A DNA stretch of 37,128 bases, taken from contig OMXO01000021.1 in assembly GCA_900315035.1 (NCBI GenBank), positions 1 to 37,128 of the forward strand, given 5' to 3'. Shown one piece after another: positions 23,669 to 32,315 of this stretch (the stretch's first letter is position 1; every line of letters begins with the position of its first letter). Below the pieces are notes generated by a model. The model was not told the origin of the DNA. It searched no databases and saw nothing but the letters and a program-made list of their open reading frames with translations. The translations under genes were made by a program, and so were the position numbers. Source of the DNA: an uncultured Prevotella sp. Its GTDB lineage: Bacteria; Bacteroidota; Bacteroidia; Bacteroidales; Bacteroidaceae.

Positions 23669-24703
23669 ATGACAATAAATATAATAAGGTGTAAATTTAC
23701 AAAGCTACGCAATCGGAAGATTGCCTCTCTTGTTGCTCTCCTCTGGTTCTCTGCAGCAGCCAGCGCACAGGGCAATGCTTCTATTGGTTGGGTGGAACTG
23801 ATTACCCCGACGGAGTCGCAAGTGGTGGAGACAACCTATAGTGGTGTCATTCCCCTGGCCGACAACCGTACCATCGGTAACATGAACCCATCCAAGTTCA
23901 ACAGTACCGTGATTTCTGATCTGCGCAGCCATCTGGCCGATAAGCTGGCGGCTGACAGCAGCACCTTAGCTAGTCTTCAAATAACGGGATTTGGTATGCC
24001 TTCGGGTAATTTCCGTCGTAGTGAGTATCTGGGTACGGCGCGCGTGAAAGGACTGAAGCAGGATCTCCTGCAGACCGACTTGGGACGTGGTGAACTGAAC
24101 GTCAGCTGGATATCCGAGGACTGGGACTCGTTGCTCACGTTGGTGGAGTCTAGCCGTATACCCCTGCATATCGCTGCTGCCGACATTATCCGTACAGTCG
24201 AGGTGGCCAATGGTCGCGAGCAGCAGTTGATGATGCTCGGAGGTGGTAGTTTCTACAGTAAGATGCAGGAAGAGCTCTGTCCACGTATCTCACGTCTGGA
24301 GTGGAGCGCAACGATACGCCGCACGGTCACCACTACGGCCTATGGTCAGCTGCCCATCCGTGGCGGTCAAAAGGTGCTCTCGCTCAGCGACCTCTACGAA
24401 CTGGCTTGCCGCTTCGAGGTGGGCAGTCAGGACTTTTGTACGGCTATCGACTTGTGCGAGCGATATTTCCCCGACAACGATGTGGCGCGCATGAATGCAG
24501 CTGCCGTGGCGCTGATACGTGGAAACCTCGGCCGTGCGGCCCTCCTGCTGCAAGGCTATTCTGCCGATCCCCGGGCCTACTGTAATACCGGTGTGCTCGA
24601 GTTGCTCCGTGGTCATGAAGACCAGGCCAAGGTCTACCTGCGCATGGCCGCCGCCAATGGCTCTGTGAAGGCCCTCAACGTACTAAGCGATATGAACAAG
24701 TGA
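23669..24703 (+). CDS. DUF3868-type secreted protein, first gene of the fimbrial operon
   Basis: A protein of 344 residues. ATG at 23669 gives a signal peptide with a basic n-region (RNRK) and cleavage near ASA|QG, about residue 29; a TTG at 23651 is less likely. The middle part carries segments seen in DUF3868 proteins of Bacteroides fimbrial and surface loci, and the last 110 residues look like TPR-type helical repeats (CEAIDL-like segments, GNLGRAALLLQGY, GHEDQAKVYLRMAAANGSVKAL). The function is unknown; its place at the head of a fimbrillin operon suggests a periplasmic or outer-membrane assembly role. The family call is from memory of such operons. The stop overlaps the next start (GTGA). 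Confidence 0.7.
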   Translation: MTINIIRCKFTKLRNRKIASLVALLWFSAAASAQGNASIGWVELITPTESQVVETTYSGVIPLADNRTIGNMNPSKFNSTVISDLRSHLADKLAADSSTLASLQITGFGMPSGNFRRSEYLGTARVKGLKQDLLQTDLGRGELNVSWISEDWDSLLTLVESSRIPLHIAAADIIRTVEVANGREQQLMMLGGGSFYSKMQEELCPRISRLEWSATIRRTVTTTAYGQLPIRGGQKVLSLSDLYELACRFEVGSQDFCTAIDLCERYFPDNDVARMNAAAVALIRGNLGRAALLLQGYSADPRAYCNTGVLELLRGHEDQAKVYLRMAAANGSVKALNVLSDMNK

Positions 24704-25305
24704 GAAGATGTGTTATCATCATTATAACAGTATTAGCGCTCTTTGATTTTCAGCGCCTGCCGGCACAGCGATGGCTTCCCGCCTCACCGTGGCATGTGCG
24801 CACCAACCTCGTCCACGACGTACTGCTCGTGCCCAACCTGGGTGTGGAGTATGAGCTCAGCGACCGCTGGACAGTAGTGGCTGATGCCTCAGTAGCCTGG
24901 TGGGTCAGCGACCGCCGTCAGCGCCGCTGGGGGATGATGACCGGTGAGGTGGAGCTGCGCCGCTGGCTCGGCTGGCGGATGATGCCGCCTTACAACGACG
25001 GTGGTCATCATCTGGGATTCTATGGCGCCCTCTACCGGTACGACCTTGCCTGGGGCGGTACGGGGCGTCAGGGTGACCTGAACTACGGCGCAGGCATCAG
25101 CTATGGCTACGCCATCTCACTCTCCGGCCGCCTGAGCCTCGACCTCTCCATTGGTATAGGCTATCTGGGAGGCAGATACGTGAAATATGAAGCCGACGAC
25201 AACAGGTATGTCAAGGTGGCCGAGGGTATGAACCATTACTTTGGACCGACAAAGCTGGAGGCAACGCTGGTATGGCATCTGAGCCGGCAATTCGGCCGTT
25301 GGTGA
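24700..25305 (+). CDS. DUF3575 protein (outer-membrane barrel-like), copy 1
   Basis: A protein of 201 residues beginning with GTG at 24700, which overlaps the preceding stop by four bases. A short hydrophobic signal (RRCVIIIITVLALFDF, cleavage near PAQ|RW) precedes alternating strands rich in Tyr, Trp and Gly that end in KLEATLVWHLSRQF, a barrel-like C-terminal strand. The segment VRTNLVHDVLLVPNLGVEYEL is typical of DUF3575, a Bacteroidetes family found in fimbrial operons. It is paralogous to the next gene: both share ELRRWL, a YDxxxGxTG-like loop, GxGYxGGxYxKYE and YFGPTK. Exact function is not known; a beta-barrel anchor or usher-like role is speculation. Confidence 0.8.
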   Translation: MRRCVIIIITVLALFDFQRLPAQRWLPASPWHVRTNLVHDVLLVPNLGVEYELSDRWTVVADASVAWWVSDRRQRRWGMMTGEVELRRWLGWRMMPPYNDGGHHLGFYGALYRYDLAWGGTGRQGDLNYGAGISYGYAISLSGRLSLDLSIGIGYLGGRYVKYEADDNRYVKVAEGMNHYFGPTKLEATLVWHLSRQFGRW

Positions 25306-25310
25306 AATGA

Positions 25311-25925
25311 ATGAAACTACAAGATATGAATAAAACGATACGATCGTTGACCCTTTTGACAGCATTGCTGTTACTGCAGCAGTCTGCAACGCGTGCGCAG
25401 GTCTGTGTGGGCACGAACGTGCTTTACGACCTGGCCATGCTCCCCAGTGTCAGTGTCGAGCTGGGCGTGGGCGATCGTCTGTCGCTGGCAGGCAGTCTTA
25501 CGTACGGTCAGATGGAGGGCTGGCCCTGGCGGCAGGGCGTGCGCATGGGGACTGCCGACGTGGAGCTGCGCCGCTGGCTCAAGGGCAGTGAGACGATGCA
25601 GCGGGGGCTCCATGTGGGAGCATACGTCGCCGCCTATCATTACGACATCTTGTCGGGGGACACTGGCTGGCAGGCCCGATTCAACTGGGGCATGGGGTGC
25701 AGCTGGGGCTACAGGATGCCACTCGGCAGCTCGCTGGCCTTGGACTTCGGCCTCGGACTGGGCTATGTGGGCGGCAGCTATAAAAAGTATGAGGTGAGCA
25801 ATGACGTCTACCGTCATAACGTATGGAAAGCCGACCGTACCCGATACTATTTCGGCCCGACGAAGGTGGAGGTCTCACTGATATGGATCATCGGCAGTGC
25901 CAACAGGAAAGGAGGTTCCCGATGA
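25311..25925 (+). CDS. DUF3575 protein, copy 2
   Basis: A protein of 204 residues (or 199 if the ATG at 25326 is used, which gives a cleaner signal peptide MNKTIRSLTLLTALLLLQQSA with cleavage after RAQ). It shares the domain plan of the preceding gene: VCVGTNVLYDLAMLPSVSVEL, VELRRWLKG, GLGYVGGSYKKYEV and YFGPTKVEVSLIWIIG. The two genes are tandem duplicates that have diverged strongly. Its stop overlaps the start of the next gene (ATGA), so the first four genes of the operon are closely coupled. Confidence 0.8.
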   Translation: MKLQDMNKTIRSLTLLTALLLLQQSATRAQVCVGTNVLYDLAMLPSVSVELGVGDRLSLAGSLTYGQMEGWPWRQGVRMGTADVELRRWLKGSETMQRGLHVGAYVAAYHYDILSGDTGWQARFNWGMGCSWGYRMPLGSSLALDFGLGLGYVGGSYKKYEVSNDVYRHNVWKADRTRYYFGPTKVEVSLIWIIGSANRKGGSR

Positions 25926-26923
25926 AGTATTGCTTAAAAGACTGTACGATACGTGGCGTGTGGGCTGTGGTGGCACTGGCAGTTCTCGCCTCTTGCGACA
26001 GCGACCTGCGGGAACTGTGCTACGACCACAGCCATCAGGGGTCACAGCTCAACGTCAGGTTCGACTGGACGGCCGTGGGCGACGAGGCACAGCCCGCCTC
26101 GATGGCTCTGGGCATTTTCGCTGACGGGGCACAGCCCGTCCAGACAGCCTTCTATGGTCGTGAAGGCGGTGTGGTCAGCCTGCTGCCCTATACCTATGGC
26201 TTTATAGGTTTCAATGACGATACGGAGTTCCTTTCCCACCGTGGACGGACATGGGAGGAGTTCGAAATCTATGCGCAGCCTACAGAGCTTAAGAACTTTA
26301 CACGTATGTTCTCTGGAACACGTAGTGTGCCCATGGCGCGTGGCACTGATGACCAGCAGCTGGTCTATGAGCCTGACCGCCTTTGGACCTCTGCTGTCAG
26401 CGAGAGGCGGATCACCGCCGTCGGTGAGGAGACGCTCACGATGAGGATGCGGGATGCCATCACGGAGTATGCCTTTACTGTCAGCAATGTGGAAAACCTC
26501 TCCTATGCCGTGGAGGTGGTGGCTACCCTATCGGGCATGTCCGGCTCCTGGCTACCAGCCAGTCATCGGGGGACCGATACCCACTGCATCATCCCCTTTG
26601 TACTGACGGGTGAAGACACGACGCTCTCCGGTACCGTGCGCACCTTCGGGCACTGTCCCGGCAAGGGTGATAACCATGCCAGCCACATGCTGACCATCTA
26701 TGCCGAGATGAAGGACGGCTCGAAGGTCTACTTCGTCACCGACGTCACCGACGCGATGCATGATACTGACCACACCAACCCTGACGACGGTGGTACGGGA
26801 CATACCGAGGTACCGATAGTCATCGACAAGCTGCCCCTGCCCAAGCCCATCACCAACGGCAGCGGTCTGCAGCCGGACGTCGATGAGTGGACGGAAGTAT
26901 TCATCAGTATTCCAATGGGATAA
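25922..26923 (+). CDS. DUF5119/FimB-Mfa2-like lipoprotein (probable fimbrial anchor)
   Basis: A lipoprotein of 333 residues. The signal peptide ends at LASC (Cys at about residue 21) and is followed by DSDLRELCYDHSHQGSQLNVRFDW, the opening I associate with DUF5119 proteins of Bacteroidetes fimbrial loci. Unlike the seven downstream lipoproteins it lacks a TR motif soon after the lipidated Cys. In Porphyromonas the anchor subunits (FimB, Mfa2) likewise keep their lipid and stay in the outer membrane, so this is the best candidate for the anchor. ATG at 25922 overlaps the previous stop; a longer frame upstream is an artefact. Confidence 0.78.
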   Translation: MKYCLKDCTIRGVWAVVALAVLASCDSDLRELCYDHSHQGSQLNVRFDWTAVGDEAQPASMALGIFADGAQPVQTAFYGREGGVVSLLPYTYGFIGFNDDTEFLSHRGRTWEEFEIYAQPTELKNFTRMFSGTRSVPMARGTDDQQLVYEPDRLWTSAVSERRITAVGEETLTMRMRDAITEYAFTVSNVENLSYAVEVVATLSGMSGSWLPASHRGTDTHCIIPFVLTGEDTTLSGTVRTFGHCPGKGDNHASHMLTIYAEMKDGSKVYFVTDVTDAMHDTDHTNPDDGGTGHTEVPIVIDKLPLPKPITNGSGLQPDVDEWTEVFISIPMG

Positions 26924-26980
26924 TCAATTCTGTTTGATTCATTATTATTTTTTTGTTTAACAATTTAAAAAACTTAGCTT

Positions 26981-28171
26981 ATGAGAAAAATGATGTTTCT
27001 ATTGCCTTTTGCAGCCCTTGCAATGGCATCGTGCTCCAGCAGTGAGGACAGTCTGGTGCAGCCGCAGCCGGAACTGAACACCGAGCTGAAGATTTTCCCG
27101 TCCGTGGGAGCAAGTACCCGTGGGACAGTGGAGACCACTGCCAGTATCTCTAGTTTCAATCTGATTGCCAGCGGTAACTTCAAAACCAATGCGACAGGAA
27201 CAACTGACTATGTATTCACCAGTCCGATTTCTGTCACAAAGAGTGGCACTACATGGGGTATGACACCTACGCTCTACTGGGGCGATGCCACTACCGCAGG
27301 TAAGTTCACGGCATACGCCAATGCCTACTCCAATACCGGTGCGATTGAAGCCGCCAACGGTATGCTGTCTGGTGTTACTGTCGAAACAATCGTGGACAAC
27401 CAGAAGGATCTGCTTGTCGCCTACAATGAGGGTACGAAGACCGACTTCGCCGCCGGCGTTCCCCTCCACTTCCGTCACGCCATGTCGCAGATCGTCGTGA
27501 AGGCTTCCTACAATGTTGATCCTGATATCGACACTAACGATTATCCCTCTCGTGTCATCAATGTGAAGGGTGTCAAGTTCTTCAATCTGAACAACAAGGC
27601 TACCCTGGCGCTGCCGACTGCCTCTACCGCTGCCGGCCAGGACTACACGCCAGCATGGAGCGCGCACTCTGGCAACGCTGACTTCGGAGTCACCTATGAC
27701 ACGCCTATCACCCTCGGTTCTACAGCTTCAGCCATCGACCTGAGTATGGCAGCCAACCCGCTGCTGCTCCTGCCGCAGACCACAGCCGCCACGACTGCCC
27801 TGCCTGACAACAGTGCAGAGAACACCGCGGGCGTAACTTCTGCTACCGGTGCCTACATGGCTGTGCTGGTTGACATCAACGAAGAGAACGGTACCGATTA
27901 CTATCCAAAGGCTGGATATACAGGCGATGGCGGTTATGCGTGGGTTGTCGTACCAGTGAGCATCGAGTGGGTAGGCGGATCGAAGTACATCTACACGCTG
28001 AACTTCACCAACGGTGCCTTCGGTGCCATCGCCCCCGGCACGGCAGCCGATGCTATTCCCGGTGGTAAGGTCGCAGGCAACTCTCTGCCCGCAGCCCTGC
28101 TGACACCGGTGAAATTCCTCGTGACTGTTGAGGAGGAGTGGACGGAGTACAACGCCACACCCGCCTTCTAA
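26981..28171 (+). CDS. Fimbrillin-family lipoprotein, probable main subunit
   Basis: A protein of 396 residues with a lipoprotein signal (AMASC, Cys18) and a TR motif at Thr46-Arg47 where a trypsin-like protease could remove the N-terminal strand, as in FimA of Porphyromonas (cleavage after Arg46). Fimbrillin features follow: YWGDAT, KDLLVAYNEG, LHFRHAMSQIVVKA and a C-terminal VEWVGGSKYIYTLNF-like strand. It is the first pilin gene of the operon and is followed by a strong hairpin terminator, so it may be made in excess over the later subunits. The 57-nt upstream spacer is very AT-rich with a T tract. Confidence 0.85.
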   Translation: MRKMMFLLPFAALAMASCSSSEDSLVQPQPELNTELKIFPSVGASTRGTVETTASISSFNLIASGNFKTNATGTTDYVFTSPISVTKSGTTWGMTPTLYWGDATTAGKFTAYANAYSNTGAIEAANGMLSGVTVETIVDNQKDLLVAYNEGTKTDFAAGVPLHFRHAMSQIVVKASYNVDPDIDTNDYPSRVINVKGVKFFNLNNKATLALPTASTAAGQDYTPAWSAHSGNADFGVTYDTPITLGSTASAIDLSMAANPLLLLPQTTAATTALPDNSAENTAGVTSATGAYMAVLVDINEENGTDYYPKAGYTGDGGYAWVVVPVSIEWVGGSKYIYTLNFTNGAFGAIAPGTAADAIPGGKVAGNSLPAALLTPVKFLVTVEEEWTEYNATPAF

Positions 28172-28217
28172 GCACGGCGCATGAGGGGTTCTAAGACCCA
28201 TCTCTGAGAATATTCAC

Positions 28218-28256
28218 GGCAGGGGCGTCGCCCCGAGGCTGGCGCCCCTGCCTTTT
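28218..28256 (+). terminator. Hairpin terminator after the first fimbrillin
   Basis: A perfect, GC-rich 10-bp stem (28218-28227 with 28243-28252) with a 15-nt loop and four Ts after it. It is inside the operon, 47 nt after the first fimbrillin stop and 33 nt before the next gene, and probably works as a partial terminator. Confidence 0.8.
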
Positions 28257-28288
28257 CCACTGACGGACCACAAACGACATTGAAGATC

Positions 28289-29344
28289 ATGAACAAGACA
28301 GCTCTACTATCAGCACTCATCCTGCTACTCTGCGGCTGCACTGCAGACGATGACACCGCCGCGGACGACTCTGTGCGCTTCGCCGTACAGACTGAATCCA
28401 GCACCCGCGGTAGTGTCATCGGCGGTACTACGCTGCCTGCTACGGAGACCTTCCGCGTGTATGCGTGGAAGACCGTCGGCAGCGAGACCACCGTGATGAT
28501 GACGCGCGATGCTGCTGACCAGGAGAGCAATGTCGTGAGCAATGCCTCGGGCTACTGGTCACCGAAGCGCCGTTACTACTGGCCTACGGACGACGGTGCC
28601 ACGGTCAGCTTTTATGCCTTCTATCCGAAAGACCATGCTGTCGTGAAGAACGGCGATGACGTGTCCGTTGACTTCACCATACCAACAGCCGTTGCTGATC
28701 AGTACGATATGATGGCGGCCAAGTGTGAGAATCAGTCGTTGGCAGGCACTACAGGAGGCGCAGCCCCGCTCAGGTTTCATCATCTGATGTCACAAGTGTC
28801 GTTCCGAGCACGGCTTGCTCCTGCCTTTACTGGCTGGCAGGTGGCCGTGCGCGGCATCCGCCTCTGTAATGTCAACAGCCGTGGCTCCTATTCCTATAGC
28901 ACAGCCGCCGTCACGCCTGCCAGTCCGGCGGTGATGAAGGATTACGATCTGGTGATGGCCGCGGCCTCTACGGCCGTAACCAGCACCTCCGAGTCCGTGG
29001 CACTCACCTCTGCCACCGACGTGGCCATGCTCATGCCTCAGTCGCTCACCGCCTGGGACCGTACCACGGAGACCGCCAGCAGCGGCGCTCCCTCCACCGC
29101 GGGCTGTTATATCGCCATCAACTGCACTATCACCGACAGCGACGGCCAGTTGGCTTTCTCAGGCAATACATACGTGCCGCTGCCTGCTGAGTGGCTGGCA
29201 GCCAGGCATTACAACTACCTGCTGGAGTTCGGCTCAGGCTATCAGGGAGACGGTGAGGTGACGGTCAATAATATCGGTATCGTCTGCACCATTTCCGACT
29301 GGGTACCCGGCAATACTGGTGATGTGAATATAGAGCAAGATTAA
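28289..29344 (+). CDS. Fimbrillin-family lipoprotein 2
   Basis: A lipoprotein of 351 residues. ATG at 28289 starts a signal peptide that ends at LLCGC (Cys17); a TTG three codons upstream is unlikely. A TRG motif lies at Thr39-Arg40. Typical fimbrillin segments are RYYWPTDDGATVSFYAFYP, QYDMMAAKCE, LRFHHLMSQVSFRARL and YNYLLEFGSGY near the end. The chain is a probable minor or tip-proximal pilin because it lies after a terminator. GC content is high, as in the other pilin genes. Confidence 0.83.
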   Translation: MNKTALLSALILLLCGCTADDDTAADDSVRFAVQTESSTRGSVIGGTTLPATETFRVYAWKTVGSETTVMMTRDAADQESNVVSNASGYWSPKRRYYWPTDDGATVSFYAFYPKDHAVVKNGDDVSVDFTIPTAVADQYDMMAAKCENQSLAGTTGGAAPLRFHHLMSQVSFRARLAPAFTGWQVAVRGIRLCNVNSRGSYSYSTAAVTPASPAVMKDYDLVMAAASTAVTSTSESVALTSATDVAMLMPQSLTAWDRTTETASSGAPSTAGCYIAINCTITDSDGQLAFSGNTYVPLPAEWLAARHYNYLLEFGSGYQGDGEVTVNNIGIVCTISDWVPGNTGDVNIEQD

Positions 29345-29356
29345 TAATTAAAGGAT

Positions 29357-30319
29357 ATGACTATGAACAAGAATGTTTTATTATCTGTAGCAGCTGCCCT
29401 GATGCTGGCGGCATGTAGCAACGACGACCAACTGCCTCCTGAGGAGACACCCATCCGACTCTCGGCCGGTCTCGATGTGGAGGCTGGCACCCGTGGCATC
29501 ACCGACAACAGTTATACCGGCACGTTGTTCAGTGGTGGTGAATCCGTCGACGTGAACATCAAGGAAACGAACAATGGCACATCCGCCTCCTATGGCACTG
29601 GCGGTTGGCTCACCGCCACCATCGGCGACGGTGGCAACGGTGCCACGCTGTCCCCCGTTTGTTACTGGCCTGGCAGTAGTGCCGGCATCGACATCTATGG
29701 GTGGTATCCAGCCTCTACGGTCACGACCTACTGGACCATAGCCCGCAGTGTATTCAAGGTGCCTGCCACCCAGAGCGGCAGCACGAATCATAAGGCGTTC
29801 GACCTGATGTATGCGACACCGGAGAGTGGCACGGGCGATGCCCATCAGACCGTGGATTCCTCTACCCGCGCTTCGGCCATCAACCTGCAGTTCCATCATA
29901 AGCTGGCCAAACTGGTGGTTGCCTTGAAGCCAAAGGATGCTAATGCGGGCGTTACAGACGAAGACCTGAAGAATGCGACAGTCACCATCGGCGGTGTAAA
30001 GACCACAGCCGATGTGGTGCCTGCCACTGGAGCGGTGACCGCCTCCAACACGGCTGAGCCGGAGACACTATCCGTGATGGCTAACGAGGCAGGCACTACC
30101 GGCTATGCCCTGATTCCGGCCCAGACACTCTTGGGCAAGCTCACCGTTACCCTGAAGGCTGGTGGACAGATGGAAACCACTCTGGACAGCTTTGAAGTTC
30201 AGGAAGGTAAGACGAATACGCTGAACGTGAAGGTCAGCCTGACTGGCATCACCGTAACGACCACCATCGTTCAATGGACGGAGAACAACAGTGCAGGTGA
30301 TGCAGAGCTTAAATTATAA
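29357..30319 (+). CDS. Fimbrillin-family lipoprotein 3
   Basis: A lipoprotein of 320 residues (318 from the ATG at 29363) with lipobox LAAC (Cys20) and TRG at Thr45-Arg46. Fimbrillin blocks: CYWPGSSAGIDIYGWYP, HKAFDLMYATPE, INLQFHHKLAKLVVALKP, ALIPAQTLLGKLTVTLKAGG and KTNTLNVKVSLTGITVTTTI, then a Trp near the end (IVQWTENN). These match the two-domain donor-strand pilin fold of the FimA/Mfa superfamily. It follows the previous gene by 12 bp. Confidence 0.84.
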   Translation: MTMNKNVLLSVAAALMLAACSNDDQLPPEETPIRLSAGLDVEAGTRGITDNSYTGTLFSGGESVDVNIKETNNGTSASYGTGGWLTATIGDGGNGATLSPVCYWPGSSAGIDIYGWYPASTVTTYWTIARSVFKVPATQSGSTNHKAFDLMYATPESGTGDAHQTVDSSTRASAINLQFHHKLAKLVVALKPKDANAGVTDEDLKNATVTIGGVKTTADVVPATGAVTASNTAEPETLSVMANEAGTTGYALIPAQTLLGKLTVTLKAGGQMETTLDSFEVQEGKTNTLNVKVSLTGITVTTTIVQWTENNSAGDAELKL

Positions 30320-30321
30320 AG

Positions 30322-31248
30322 ATGAGCATGATGAAACAAATCCAATTAGTATTCCTGGTCATAGCCGCAATACTGTTAGCGGCTTGTCATGACGACTCCG
30401 ATCCGGAGATTGTGGTGAGCACGTTCGTCACCAATGGCATGCAGCCGGCAGGCACACGTGCCGCTGCCGACATCCAGAACTCGGGTTTCGATAGCGGCGA
30501 GCAGTTCAACCTGTATATCGTCGACTATAACAACAATAGCACCAAGATTGCCGACAATGTGGCTAAGCCCACGGGCCCCAATGTAGGGACGGGCTACTAT
30601 TACCCCGCCAACGGCCATAATGTGGATATTTATGGCATCTACCCCCAGACGGTGAAGTATACCACGACTTCCTTCAACGTAAGCACCACGCAGACGATGG
30701 ATGACGACGGGCGGACCAACTACAAGAACAGCGACCTGATGAGTGCCAACGTGCTGAACGCCCTGCGACAGGAGGCAGCCCAGACGCTCCAGTTCACCCA
30801 CCAGCTGTCGAAAGTCATCGTCAGCATCAAGCGCGACGCCTCGCTGGATGCCACCGAGACCGCCACGCTGACGCTGAAGAACGCCAAGACCGGCGCCACC
30901 ATCGCCAACGGCGTATTCTCTGCCGTCACGGGCAGCCCAGCCGACATCTCTTTGGGTACCGTTACGCTCTCGAGCACCGACTACTACCAGAGTCTGGCTG
31001 CCATCATCCCACCGCAGACCATTCCCGCCTCAGAGTCGGCTGCCACCGACTTCATCACCATCACCCTGGGCAGTGGGGGCTCGTTCACGTACCAGATACC
31101 AACAGGCTCACCGAAGACTTTTGACAGTGGTAATGCCTACACTTATACTATCACCGTGGGACTGAAGGCCATCAGCGTGGAAACGACCATCAATAACTGG
31201 AATGCTCCTGATGTGAATACCACGGACATCGGAGGCATCACCATCTAA
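30322..31248 (+). CDS. Fimbrillin-family lipoprotein 4
   Basis: A lipoprotein of 308 residues with lipobox LAAC (Cys22) and a GTRA motif at Thr45-Arg46, followed by the segment AADIQNSGFDSGEQF that recurs in the next two genes. Other conserved blocks are YYYPANGHNVDIYGIYP, NSDLMSANV, LQFTHQLSKVIVSIK, AAIIPPQTIPASE and NAYTYTITVGLKAISVETTI with NNW close to the end. It starts three bases after the previous stop. With the next two genes it forms a set of closer paralogs, evidence for local duplication of pilin genes. Confidence 0.84.
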   Translation: MSMMKQIQLVFLVIAAILLAACHDDSDPEIVVSTFVTNGMQPAGTRAAADIQNSGFDSGEQFNLYIVDYNNNSTKIADNVAKPTGPNVGTGYYYPANGHNVDIYGIYPQTVKYTTTSFNVSTTQTMDDDGRTNYKNSDLMSANVLNALRQEAAQTLQFTHQLSKVIVSIKRDASLDATETATLTLKNAKTGATIANGVFSAVTGSPADISLGTVTLSSTDYYQSLAAIIPPQTIPASESAATDFITITLGSGGSFTYQIPTGSPKTFDSGNAYTYTITVGLKAISVETTINNWNAPDVNTTDIGGITI

Positions 31249-31281
31249 GCAGACCTGATATTCTGACTATACGAAAACGAT

Positions 31282-32304
31282 ATGATGAGAAAGACCGCTT
31301 TTATATATCTTCCGATACTCGCCACGATGCTGACGGGCTGTATGACGGAGGTCATCGATACATCCCCCAAAAAGGAGGATATCGGCCTGACGGCCGGTCC
31401 GGTACCCATCAGTCTGACAACGGCTGTTGAAGTACAGCAGGAGGGGAACGACGACGGCTCTAAGACCGGCACCCGTACCACCAGTACAGCCCTGCAGTCT
31501 ACACAGTTTGCCAGTGGAGAGACGATTTACGTCTACTTTCCAACCAACGTGACCGTGGGCACCACCACATCGGAGAGCAGCACCACGTACCAAACCACTA
31601 ATGCCAGTGGTGCCACCACACCCGCCACGCAGCCATATATGAACTCCAACATCCAGACGGCCGATATCCATGCCTACTACCCGTCGTCGCACAGGCAGGA
31701 CGCCACGACATTCTCCGTGCAGACCGACCAGACGGGCGATGCCAACTACAAGGCCAGCGACCTGATGTATGCCACCACCTCGGTCACCAAGACCGCGGCG
31801 GCCACCGTGACGGGCTCGCTCACGTTCTCTCACCGTATGGCGAAGATCATCGTCACGGCGACCGCCGATACCGGCAAGGGCGTCTCGGCGGTGACGAAGG
31901 TGCGCATCATCGGAGGCTACCGGACGGCCACCATCGCTACGCCGCTCTCCTGTGCGATGAAGACCGACGATGGTTTCTCCAATCAGCTATCCACCAGTAG
32001 CGCCATCACACTCTACGACAATAGCACGGGTGCGGCATCGGTCAGCTGCGCCGGACTCATTCCCCCGCAGACCATCGCCGCCGGTACGGCCTTCCTCGAA
32101 GTGACAGTGAATACGGCGGGCGGCCTGACGGGCACCGCCACCTATAGTATTTCTGCGGGTGGGAAGACACTGGCCACGGGCAATGCCTACACCTGTACGC
32201 TCAGCATCAACCTGTCAAGCATCGGCACTACGACGGACATCACCAATTGGGGCAACGGCGGCAGCACCTCACTCAATAACAACGGTACGCCAACACTGCA
32301 ATAA
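31282..32304 (+). CDS. Fimbrillin-family lipoprotein 5
   Basis: A lipoprotein of 340 residues with lipobox MLTGC (Cys20) and GTRT at Thr64-Arg65, then the TALQSTQFASGETIYVYFP block. The set NYKASDLMYATTS, LTFSHRMAKIIVTATAD, CAGLIPPQTIAAG and NAYTCTLSINLSSIGTTTDITNWG places it in the same subgroup as its neighbours. It resembles the next gene over most of its length, including at DNA level around the FSH(R/K)MAKIIV segment. The distance from lipidated Cys to the TR site is longer than in the first four pilins. Confidence 0.84.
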   Translation: MMRKTAFIYLPILATMLTGCMTEVIDTSPKKEDIGLTAGPVPISLTTAVEVQQEGNDDGSKTGTRTTSTALQSTQFASGETIYVYFPTNVTVGTTTSESSTTYQTTNASGATTPATQPYMNSNIQTADIHAYYPSSHRQDATTFSVQTDQTGDANYKASDLMYATTSVTKTAAATVTGSLTFSHRMAKIIVTATADTGKGVSAVTKVRIIGGYRTATIATPLSCAMKTDDGFSNQLSTSSAITLYDNSTGAASVSCAGLIPPQTIAAGTAFLEVTVNTAGGLTGTATYSISAGGKTLATGNAYTCTLSINLSSIGTTTDITNWGNGGSTSLNNNGTPTLQ

Positions 32305-32315
32305 AGGTAAGGAGA

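Noticed and set aside
26924-26980. Possible promoter in the AT-rich gap before the first fimbrillin
   Set aside because: TTTG and a T-rich stretch are present but no proper TAnnTTTG at the right spacing; the gap may simply be an AT-rich translation-enhancing leader.
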